Source of the DNA: Phytomonospora sp040655735
Lineage (GTDB): Bacteria > Actinomycetota > Actinomycetes > Mycobacteriales > Micromonosporaceae
Direction: 5' to 3'
DNA length: 46,428 nucleotides
Assembly: GCF_040655735.1 (NCBI RefSeq)
Contig: NZ_JBFAKK010000028.1
Span: forward strand, 1 to 46,428
The notes beneath the pieces were generated by a model. That model had not been told where the DNA came from and did no database searches. It was given only the letters and a program-made list of their open reading frames with translations. A program made the position numbers and the translations under genes. The first letter of the stretch is position 1. Each line of letters starts with the position of its first letter. This document shows positions 40,650 to 46,428 of the stretch, piece by piece.

Positions 40650-41561
40650 TCAGCCTGCCACGGCGTCCTGCCGCCGCACGGAGTAGCGCAGGACGTGCGG
40701 CCGGTAGCCCAGCCTCGTGTTCACCGCGAGCATCGGCGCGTTCTCGGCGTCGTTGACGGTGTAGGCGTTCGCGGCCCCGGCCTTCGCGGCCGCGCGCAGG
40801 GCGTGCGCCTTGACCAGCAGTGCCAGCCCGCGTCCGCGATGGCCGGGGTGGGTCGCGGTGAAGTTGGTGTGCACCCGGTCGTCGAGCCGCTGGACCTGGC
40901 ACAGCGCGACGACGGTCTCGCCGTCGAGGGCGACGGTGGACAGCTCGCCGGCGAAGCGGGGCTCGCCGACCACGTCGGCACGCCACTCCTCGAACTCCCA
41001 GTGGAAGCGCGAGGCGGCGCCGGGAATGTCACGGTGGGCGAGCATCGCCGTCTCGTACACCGGCCGCAGGTCGGCGAAGTCGGCGTAGGTGGCCAGCCTG
41101 ATCCCGGCCGGAGCCGGTGGCGGCGCGGGCAGGGCGGAGAGCCGGCAGCCGGAGACGCGGTTGACCCGCAGCCGCTCGAAACCCCTCGCCTCGGCGAAGG
41201 CGAGCCCGTCGGGGCCGACCGCCGCGCCCCCGATGGTGGTGCCGCGCAGGGCCTGGATGTGCGCCTCGATCCGGTCCATGACGGCCGACCCGATGCCTCG
41301 GCGCCGGTGGTCCGGGTGGACGGTGAGCTGCGCGCCCAAGGCGCCCTGCTGCGACCAGAAGCGGTTCTGCCCGACCGACGCGTAGGCGGCGAGCCGTCCG
41401 TCCACTTCGGTCACCAGCTCCAGCGGCGGCTCGCCCTTCGCCGTGCGCCTGGTGAAGGACAGCGCCTCGGCGCTGGTCAGCAGGTACGGGTGCGCGGCGG
41501 CGAGCAGTTCGGCGACGGCCGGGTAGTCGGCCTCGGCGGCGGTGCGGATCACGTGGCGCAC
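40650..41561 (-). CDS. Two-domain GNAT acetyltransferase (copy 3)
   Basis: The 303-residue paralogue has loops RRRGIGSAVM and GHRGRGLALLVKAH and the shared end NDAENAPMLAVNTRLGY. GTG 41561 lies three bases after the upstream membrane-protein stop; GTG 41552 is an alternative. All three copies share the C-terminal domain most strongly, so duplication of a two-domain ancestor, not domain-by-domain assembly, explains the cluster. Confidence 0.85.
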   Translation of the reverse strand: MRHVIRTAAEADYPAVAELLAAAHPYLLTSAEALSFTRRTAKGEPPLELVTEVDGRLAAYASVGQNRFWSQQGALGAQLTVHPDHRRRGIGSAVMDRIEAHIQALRGTTIGGAAVGPDGLAFAEARGFERLRVNRVSGCRLSALPAPPPAPAGIRLATYADFADLRPVYETAMLAHRDIPGAASRFHWEFEEWRADVVGEPRFAGELSTVALDGETVVALCQVQRLDDRVHTNFTATHPGHRGRGLALLVKAHALRAAAKAGAANAYTVNDAENAPMLAVNTRLGYRPHVLRYSVRRQDAVAG

Positions 41562-41564
41562 CCG

Positions 41565-42749
41565 CTAGTTCTTGCGGCGGGGAGCCCGCTTCTTCGGCGG
41601 CGGCGGGGTCTCCTCTTCGCGCAGGCCCGTCACCCAGTCCTCGGTCTCGTCGGGCTTCTTCGGCGGATCGTCGGCCGGGGGCGGGAAGGGCGGCGGGAAC
41701 GGGGGCGGCTTGTCCTCGCCCTTGCGGGCCGGTTGCGGCTTGTCGTCGGCGAAGGCGCCGTCGACCTGGTCGAGAGCCTTGGTGTACTCGTCGACGTAGG
41801 GGTCGGGCGTGCTCCGCGTCGCCGGGATCCGCTCGTAGACGGCGTCCTCGTCGTCGCGGCGGGGCAGCGGGGGCTCCGACTCGGCGGACTCGGTGACCGG
41901 CGTGCGGGTCGAGGCGGACGGCTTCTCCCGCCGCAGCAGCGCCACCACGAGCGAGCCGATGAGCCCGACGATCGCCGCGTACGGTCCGACCAGAAAGGCC
42001 GAGAGCGAGTCGACGGTCGTGCCGGTCCCGGGGCCCGCCACGAGGTAGGCGACGGTGACCAGCAGCGGCCCGACGACGCCGGAGGCGGCGGCGACTCCTT
42101 GTCCCTGGCCGTTCCAGCTGGCGATGAGCGCCACGATCACGCCGATCAGCAGCGAGCCGATGAGCAGCGGTGGCGCCAGCGCGAAGCCCCGTTTGCCCAG
42201 CGCGCCGGTCATATCGGCCCACGTGCCCCACACGCCGAGCTGCACGGGCAGGTCCTTGTCGCCGACCGGCACGGCCACCGACAGCAGCGCCAGCAGCCAC
42301 ACCAGCGCCGTCGAGGCGTACATGCTCCACGCGACCGGCGGTGCGGCCATCGCGATCAGCGCCAGCGCGAGGCCGGCGGCGATGCCGATGCCGACCGCCA
42401 GGAAGGGCGTGCCCGACACGGCGGCCTGCGCGCTGTCCCTCGCGGGCAACGCGACCAGCGGTGCGATGAGCCCCGCACCGAGCCCGGCCGCCAAGGCCGA
42501 CGACAGCCGCACGACGACCGTCTGAGCCTCCTTGGCGGCGGCCACGACGTTCGCCGCGAGCGCGCCGAGCACGGTGGACACGGCGGCCAGCCAGGTCGTC
42601 CAGGCCATGTTGGTCGACCAGATGCCGGCGGTGTCGTCCCGCCAGTCCATCATGGTCAGCCCGTAGGCCACGCCGAGCTGCGCGGTGCCGATGACGGCGG
42701 CGGTTCCGAAAGCGGTCACGACCGCGGTTCCCCAGGCGTTCCTTGCCAT
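41565..42749 (-). CDS. Polytopic membrane protein with proline-rich cytoplasmic tail
   Basis: The 394-residue protein has about eight or nine hydrophobic spans (residues 8-275), then a charged tail (about 275-394) with PPPFPPPFPPP and a Lys/Arg/Pro end (PPPPKKRAPRRKN). I do not recognise a family. The transcript probably begins at TACGCT, seven bases before the ATG (leaderless arrangement), and runs into the GNAT genes, which follow after three bases. A scaffold or envelope role is conceivable; nothing decides it. Confidence 0.8.
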   Translation of the reverse strand: MARNAWGTAVVTAFGTAAVIGTAQLGVAYGLTMMDWRDDTAGIWSTNMAWTTWLAAVSTVLGALAANVVAAAKEAQTVVVRLSSALAAGLGAGLIAPLVALPARDSAQAAVSGTPFLAVGIGIAAGLALALIAMAAPPVAWSMYASTALVWLLALLSVAVPVGDKDLPVQLGVWGTWADMTGALGKRGFALAPPLLIGSLLIGVIVALIASWNGQGQGVAAASGVVGPLLVTVAYLVAGPGTGTTVDSLSAFLVGPYAAIVGLIGSLVVALLRREKPSASTRTPVTESAESEPPLPRRDDEDAVYERIPATRSTPDPYVDEYTKALDQVDGAFADDKPQPARKGEDKPPPFPPPFPPPADDPPKKPDETEDWVTGLREEETPPPPKKRAPRRKN

Positions 42750-42880
42750 GGTGGGCAGCGTATTGAGGTCTAGACGCGCGCGCCACCCTTGTTAAGGTCC
42801 CGCTAGGAAAGCTCTCGCCGAAAAGCCGGTTTCGCGACACACGCCCCGATTGACACCAACTACACCGTGTGTGCGGCACC

Positions 42881-43237
42881 ATGGTGAAGGTGAACCGAGT
42901 TCCGGAGAACGCACAGAGCGTCAGCCACGACGGGCCCGTCCCGCACCAGGCCGAAGCGGGCGACCAGCTCCTCGGCCTGATGCCGCCGGACCCTCGCCGC
43001 GTCCGCGACCCGCGCATCGACTTCCAGCGCGAGCGCTACGAACCGCCGCACCAGTACTTCCCACCGCATCCCGAGGACGACTCCGGTCTGCCCATGGCCG
43101 CGCATCCGCTGTTCCGGGGTCTGCTGCACGAACTCCCGCCGCGCACCGACCCGCCGACGGCGGAGTTCCTGGAGTGCTGGATCACCACCGCGCGCTCGAT
43201 CCTGGAGCTGCTGTACCGCCCGGGTCCGCGACACTGA
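42881..43237 (+). CDS. Small soluble protein of unknown function
   Basis: The 118-residue protein has no signal peptide or membrane span. It reads like a real, constrained protein: PDPRRVRDPRIDFQRERYEPP, then HPEDDSGLPMAAHPLF and ECWITTARSILELLYRP at the C-terminus. TTGACA at 42850-42855 may be the -35 box; no matching -10 is clear. GTG 42869 in frame is an alternative start. It is divergent from the membrane-protein gene at 42749. No family is recognised. Confidence 0.65.
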   Translation: MVKVNRVPENAQSVSHDGPVPHQAEAGDQLLGLMPPDPRRVRDPRIDFQRERYEPPHQYFPPHPEDDSGLPMAAHPLFRGLLHELPPRTDPPTAEFLECWITTARSILELLYRPGPRH

Positions 43238-43280
43238 GCCCGGCCCCGCGAACCACGGCCGACGCGCGGTCGCGCCCGCA

Positions 43281-43308
43281 TTGAGCGCCGAAACCGGCTG
43301 TATATAAG
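43281..43308 (+). promoter_or_regulatory. Promoter candidate for the structured RNA
   Basis: TTGAGC (43281-43286) and TATAAG (43303-43308) are 16 bases apart, close to sigma-70-type consensus and striking in this GC-rich context (TATATAAG). The expected start, about 43315, falls right at the first base pairs of the hairpin beginning at 43318. Confidence 0.55.
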
Positions 43309-43317
43309 GACTCCCGT

Positions 43318-43372
43318 CCGCCGGGTGCCAGAACCCCGAGGTGCACGACACCGAGGGGCGGGCACCCGGCGG
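43318..43372 (+). ncRNA. Candidate structured RNA hairpin with tandem G-A pairs
   Basis: CCGCCGGGTGCC (43318-43329) pairs perfectly over 12 bases with GGCACCCGGCGG (43361-43372). Inside, CCCC (43334-43337) pairs with GGGG (43355-43358) and GGTG (43340-43343) with CACC (43349-43352), separated by GA opposite GA, which would form tandem sheared G-A pairs. The apical loop is CACGA. No T-run follows, so a simple terminator is less likely. It does not match a riboswitch class I know. It may be a 5' leader element or a free RNA. Confidence 0.45.
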
Positions 43373-43903
43373 CCTCACGCCCGATCCCTTTACCCGCAAG
43401 GTTTCGCCGACCGGCGCCACCGCCTTCGCCAGGCCGATCACGGGGCTCTCGCGCCCACCGCTCCCATCCCCGGACGGTGCCCGGGGGCCGCGCGCCCCCG
43501 CCGGGCGCGCCGACTCGCCGCGCGCCACCGTCGCCGACGTGCGCGAATGCCTTGCCGCGCAGCCGATCCAGGCCTCCCGCCCGGTCGATCCACCGGTCGT
43601 CGACGGATTGTCATCACCCGACTCCGATGTCCAAATGTTGGGATTCAGCGAAAACGCTTCTGAGCTACCGACGGGTAGCAAGCCCGAGTCCTTGGGAGCG
43701 TTCACATCCCGCGCCCTCGCCGCCGATTCTCCCGCGCCGAACCGACGGGACCGTAACTTCGTCGGCCGCATCCGTTGTGGCTGAACGAAAACGGCGCTGA
43801 CCTGCCCCGACGCGCGCCGCGTCCGGCGGGAGCGGCCCGCCGGAACCCGCCGCGAGCGGCGCCTCTTCGAGCGCCGGAAACCCTTGCGAGCATTAACGTT
43901 CGT

Positions 43904-43931
43904 AAAGTTCGCTAGCAGAACCGAGAACTTT
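43904..43931. promoter_or_regulatory. Inverted repeat upstream of protease
   Basis: AAAGTTC (43904-43910) and GAACTTT (43925-43931) are perfect seven-base arms with a 14-base spacer that includes GCTAGC. The local sequence is unusually AT-rich, as in a promoter. It lies about 130 bases before the protease start and is a candidate operator. Confidence 0.45.
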
Positions 43932-44005
43932 CGTCACTAGGCCGAAGGTCCTCATCATCGGCATCGAAGGGTTTACATTCCTCAACCTGTCTGGAAGTGT
44001 TCGAA

Positions 44006-44030
44006 AAACCCGGACCGCATGTCCGGGTTT
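44006..44030 (+). promoter_or_regulatory. Terminator-like stem in the protease leader
   Basis: AAACCCGGAC (44006-44015) and GTCCGGGTTT (44021-44030) form a perfect ten-base stem with loop CGCAT, followed by GTCTTATC. The stem ends 27 bases before the protease ATG and just before the GAAAGGA ribosome site. It could be an attenuator, or a stabilising 5' stem if transcription starts just upstream. Confidence 0.55.
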
Positions 44031-44057
44031 GTCTTATCGGACAGCGAAAGGAACGGC

Positions 44058-45254
44058 ATGAAGGAAACCACGTCATTCCGTCGCCGCGTCGCCGCCGGCA
44101 TCGGCGTCTCGGCGGTGGCCGCGATGGGTCTAGCGTTGCTCTCAGCCTCCCCGGCACAGGCTGAAGGCACCGTTCTGGGCGCGAACGCGGACGGCGCAAT
44201 CTCCGGAGAGTTCCTCGTCAAGCTCGCCGACGGGGTGTCCACTCAGGACGCCACGTCCCTGCTCGGCGGCCGCTACGACGCGACCGTCACCAACACGTTC
44301 GACAGCTTCGGCGGATTCGCCGCGACGATGGACGACGCCGCGGCCCGGCGCCTTGCGGCCGACCCGCGTGTCGCCTTCGTCGAGCAGGACCGCACCGTGT
44401 GGAGCCTCGGCGAGCAGGCGAGCCCGCCGTCGTGGGGTCTCGACCGCGTCGACCAGAACGCGCTTCCCCTCGACGACACCTACACCTCGCCCAACGAGGG
44501 CGCGGGTGTGACCGCCTACGTCATCGACACCGGCGTCACGCTCGACCACCCGGACTTCGGGGGTCGCGCCACGACCGGCGTCGACGCCGTCGACAACGAC
44601 GGTGACGCCACCGACTGCCAGGGCCACGGGACGCACGTCGCCGGCACCATCGGCGGCACGACCTACGGTCTGGCCAAGGAGGTGTCGCTGGTCGCCGTGC
44701 GCGTCCTCGACTGCCAGGGCTCCGGCACCACCGAAGGCGTCGTCGCCGGCATCGACTGGGTCACCGAGAACCACAGTGGACCGTCGGTCGCCAACATGAG
44801 CCTCGGCGGCGGCGCCGACGAGACTCTCGACGCGGCCGTCGCGGCGTCGGTCACCTCCGGTGTCACCTACGCGGTGGCCGCCGGTAACTCCTCCGACGAC
44901 GCCTGCGACTACTCGCCGGCGCGCGTCGAGTCGGCGATCACCGTCGGCGCGACGAACAACACCGACGCGCGGGCCAGCTTCTCCAGCTACGGCAGCTGCG
45001 TCGACATCTTCGCCCCCGGCGAGGACATCACCTCGGCGTGGCTCGACGGCGGCGAGAACACCATCAGCGGTACCTCCATGGCGACCCCGCACGTCGCCGG
45101 TGCCGCAGCGCTCTACCTGGCGGCCAACACCTCGGCGACCCCCGCCGACGTGACGGCCGCCCTGACGGAGAACGCCACCCCGGATCTGGTCACCGACCCG
45201 GGTACGGGTTCCCCGAACCTGCTGCTCTACGTGGGGTTCATCGCCGGGGCGTGA
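44058..45254 (+). CDS. Secreted subtilisin-family (S8, proteinase K-like) protease
   Basis: The 398-residue preproenzyme has a signal peptide (about 1-35, RRR then a hydrophobic core, ending SPAQA), an I9-type inhibitor propeptide (about 50-115, GEFLVKLADGVST to VEQDRTVW) and a catalytic domain with Asp157 (VIDTGVTLDHPD), His190 (GHGTHVAGT), Asn277 (AAGNSS) and Ser340 (GTSMATPHVAGAA). Four cysteines (187, 219, 283, 314) probably form two disulfides. There is no C-terminal anchor, so it should be released. ATG 44058 with GAAAGGA upstream is preferred to 44019, which lies within the leader stem. A strong terminator follows. Confidence 0.95.
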   Translation: MKETTSFRRRVAAGIGVSAVAAMGLALLSASPAQAEGTVLGANADGAISGEFLVKLADGVSTQDATSLLGGRYDATVTNTFDSFGGFAATMDDAAARRLAADPRVAFVEQDRTVWSLGEQASPPSWGLDRVDQNALPLDDTYTSPNEGAGVTAYVIDTGVTLDHPDFGGRATTGVDAVDNDGDATDCQGHGTHVAGTIGGTTYGLAKEVSLVAVRVLDCQGSGTTEGVVAGIDWVTENHSGPSVANMSLGGGADETLDAAVAASVTSGVTYAVAAGNSSDDACDYSPARVESAITVGATNNTDARASFSSYGSCVDIFAPGEDITSAWLDGGENTISGTSMATPHVAGAAALYLAANTSATPADVTAALTENATPDLVTDPGTGSPNLLLYVGFIAGA

Positions 45255-45316
45255 CGCCCCGGTGGGCCGGGCCGGGTGAGAGCGGTCCGGTGAGATGAAC
45301 GATCGGTTAGGTAAGG

Positions 45317-45349
45317 AAGGGCCCCGGCGATCCTCCCGCCGGGGCCCTT
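45317..45349. terminator. Strong bidirectional terminator after the protease
   Basis: AAGGGCCCCGGCG (45317-45329) pairs perfectly over 13 bases with CGCCGGGGCCCTT (45337-45349), loop ATCCTCC. It lies between the protease and the convergent winged-helix gene and suits both directions. Confidence 0.8.
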
Positions 45350-45389
45350 CGCCGTGCGTGGAAGGCCTGGCACCTCGGCCGGGCCACGC

Positions 45390-45713
45390 CTACTCCTCCT
45401 CGGCGGCCCCACGTGCCAGTTCCCGCAGGCGGTCCAGCCGTTCCCAGTGCCGGGTCACCCGCTCGATCCCTTCGGGCGTCAGCTCGACGCTGGTGTTCGG
45501 CTTGCGTCCCACGAACCTCTTCTCGATGCGCACCAGCCCCGCCTCCTCCAGCTTCGCCAGGTGGCTCGACAGGTTGCCTTTCGTCAGTCCCGTCGTCCGC
45601 TGGAGGAACACGAAGTCGGCGGCCCGCACCGAGGACATCACCGTCATGATGGCCAGGCGGGCGGGTTCGTGGATCAGCCGGTCGAGGGCCGGTTCGTCGT
45701 TAAGCTCCGTCAT
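45390..45713 (-). CDS. Winged-helix transcriptional regulator (ArsR/MarR-like)
   Basis: The 107-residue protein is a compact winged helix: LDRLIHEPARLAIMTVMSS (helix 1), FVFLQRTTGLTKGNLSSHLAKLEEAGLV (HTH) and the wing KRFVGRKPNTSVELTPEG, ending in a helix for dimerisation. No metal-binding Cys pair is present. It starts within the last 14 bases of the upstream membrane-protein gene, so both come from the promoter at 46343-46371. The twin palindromes there are its likely operators. Confidence 0.88.
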   Translation of the reverse strand: MTELNDEPALDRLIHEPARLAIMTVMSSVRAADFVFLQRTTGLTKGNLSSHLAKLEEAGLVRIEKRFVGRKPNTSVELTPEGIERVTRHWERLDRLRELARGAAEEE

Positions 45714-46308
45714 GGCCGTCCCGTAGGTCCAGGTCCCGGTAGGACCGGAAGGTGAGCACCAGCGACCTGTGGTCGAACAGGCCCGCGACCATGGTGGCCG
45801 CCGCGATCGGGAAGTAGGCCACCGCCTCCCGGTCGACGCCCGTTCCCCAGATCGGCAGCACCCCGGCGACGAACACGACCGCCCATACGGCGACGTGGTG
45901 CACGCGCAGCCCGGCGGCGATGGCGTAGAAGACCAGCATCCCCACCGCCCAGGCGGCGGCCGTGGTGCTGACCGGCTCCTCGGGCGGACGGCCGAGGAGC
46001 GCGCGGCCGAGCTGGTCGAGTCCGATGTAGACGGCGAACCCGGTGACGGCGGCGACGAGGCACCTGGTCTGCCTGCTGCGCATGGGCGTGACCCTTCCGA
46101 AGTTGACCCGGTAGTAGCGGGTGACCCCGGCGAGCGCCGCGAGGGTCGAGACCACTCCGGCGATCACGAGCCACGTTCCTGCGGGCGGGCGATGGAGGTT
46201 GCTCAGGCCGACGAGGGCCAGCGCCATGCCGAAGGGGATTCCGTAGAGGCCCTGCGGATGCGAGTAGGGGTATAGGGCTCCCGCCGAGCGCAGTTGGCGC
46301 TGATCCAT
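45700..46308 (-). CDS. Polytopic membrane protein cotranscribed with regulator
   Basis: The 202-residue protein has about six hydrophobic spans (about residues 20-40, 45-62, 85-103, 120-142, 145-162, 165-185) and ends in a charged FRSYRDLDLRDG tail. No family is recognised; similar membrane protein plus small winged-helix pairs are frequent in Actinobacteria. ATG 46308 with AAGGTG upstream is preferred to the longer in-frame start at 46347, which lies inside the first operator. Confidence 0.82.
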   Translation of the reverse strand: MDQRQLRSAGALYPYSHPQGLYGIPFGMALALVGLSNLHRPPAGTWLVIAGVVSTLAALAGVTRYYRVNFGRVTPMRSRQTRCLVAAVTGFAVYIGLDQLGRALLGRPPEEPVSTTAAAWAVGMLVFYAIAAGLRVHHVAVWAVVFVAGVLPIWGTGVDREAVAYFPIAAATMVAGLFDHRSLVLTFRSYRDLDLRDGHDGA

Positions 46309-46328
46309 TCCGCACCTTCTCCCAAACT

Positions 46329-46390
46329 GGTCTGTACGGCAGACCATACAGGGATATCGACTCTGTGCAAACCGGTCTGCGGGGCAGACC
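46329..46390 (-). promoter_or_regulatory. Promoter flanked by two identical palindromic operators
   Basis: GGTCTG-N5-CAGACC occurs twice, at 46329-46345 and 46374-46390, centres 45 bases apart. On the minus strand a -35 TTTGCA (46366-46371) and a -10 TATGGT (46343-46348) are separated by 17 bases. One operator overlaps the -10 and the other abuts the -35, an arrangement that suits cooperative autorepression of the membrane-protein/regulator operon. Confidence 0.8.
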
Positions 46391-46428
46391 TCAAGGGCAC
46401 TCCCGCCGATGTGCCGTCACCTCCACCT

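Larger units (their letters stand above)
43238..44057. other. 820-base gap holding a candidate structured RNA and leader of the protease
   Basis: No convincing coding sequence is present. From 5' to 3' it contains a promoter-like pair at 43281-43308, a long structured hairpin at 43318-43372, GC-rich sequence with several short stems, two small hairpins near 43650-43680 (AGCG-AAAA-CGCT and GCTACC-GACG-GGTAGC), an inverted repeat at 43904-43931, a TACATT box at 43974-43979 and a terminator-like stem at 44006-44030 close to the protease start. Confidence 0.6.

Noticed and set aside
43318..43372. The same hairpin as a plain terminator for the small gene ending at 43237
   Set aside because: No T-run follows, it lies 80 bases after the stop, and a promoter-like pair sits directly in front of it. 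It cannot be fully excluded.
43300..43700. ydaO/c-di-AMP, cobalamin or SAM riboswitch
   Set aside because: c-di-AMP riboswitches often precede secreted wall enzymes in Actinobacteria, so I looked for their conserved blocks, and for cobalamin and SAM-class cores, on both strands. None of these is present.
43341..43784. A 147-codon plus-strand frame in the gap before the subtilisin
   Set aside because: It begins inside the structured hairpin, has no ribosome site, and its composition (Pro/Ser/Ala/Arg mix without pattern) resembles non-coding GC-rich DNA.
1..46428. tRNA, rRNA, tmRNA, SRP or RNase P RNA genes
   Set aside because: No cloverleaf with a TTCGA-type T-loop in context, and no conserved core of the larger RNAs, was seen on either strand.

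Overview
The window is very GC-rich chromosomal DNA with strongly G/C-biased third codon positions. It encodes a bacterial proteasome activator (Bpa), a type VII secretion mycosin with EspC/PPE-like partners, actinobacterial GCS2 and FGE families, and many genes whose TANNNT -10 box sits 6-7 bases before the start codon. Together these point to a proteasome-bearing Actinobacterium, perhaps near Glycomycetales or Micromonosporales; the placement is an inference from gene content. I found no rRNA, tRNA, transposase, integrase or CRISPR array, so this looks like ordinary chromosome with some accessory patches.

Layout. 0.3-4.9 kb: a GlxA-type regulator, a nucleotide-sugar-epimerase-like protein and a membrane protein joining an Hsp70 ATPase to a beta-propeller-like domain. 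4.9-7.5 kb (minus): a translationally coupled larB-larC-UPF0016 metal transporter operon. 7.5-15.2 kb: a glycerophosphodiesterase, a PadR/FAD-monooxygenase pair with an operator inside its promoter, a soluble histidine kinase plus anti-sigma-like ATPase, a divergent MarR/WrbA pair, and prephenate dehydratase. 15.2-18.0 kb: a mycosin followed by two predicted type VII secretion substrates. 18.1-20.6 kb (minus): secreted GH10-CBM2 xylanase, cupin protein and zincin. 20.7-26.1 kb: serS and three Cof-type HAD phosphatases, split by a repeat-rich gap and a secreted protein of unknown function.

26.1-35.4 kb: SUFU-like protein, alpha/beta hydrolase, DUF1028, Bpa with an enoyl-CoA hydratase-like gene, a MerR/GyrI module with a textbook 19-bp-spacer promoter, a quinone oxidoreductase, and a minus-strand operon of CDP-alcohol phosphatidyltransferase, galE and formylglycine-generating enzyme. 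35.5-38.8 kb: CBS protein, GCS2 ligase, ArfB and a MazEF-like toxin-antitoxin pair. 38.8-43.2 kb: three tandem double-GNAT acetyltransferases, a membrane protein and a small conserved-looking protein. 43.2-45.3 kb: an 820-base gap with a candidate structured RNA, then a secreted subtilisin. 45.3-46.4 kb: a membrane protein plus winged-helix regulator operon whose promoter carries two identical palindromic operators.

The most interesting signals are the candidate structured RNA at 43.3 kb, the orphan mycosin locus, the Hsp70-membrane-propeller fusion, the twin operators at 46.35 kb, the window-wide leaderless promoter pattern and an iterated TCCACAGTGGAC-like motif.
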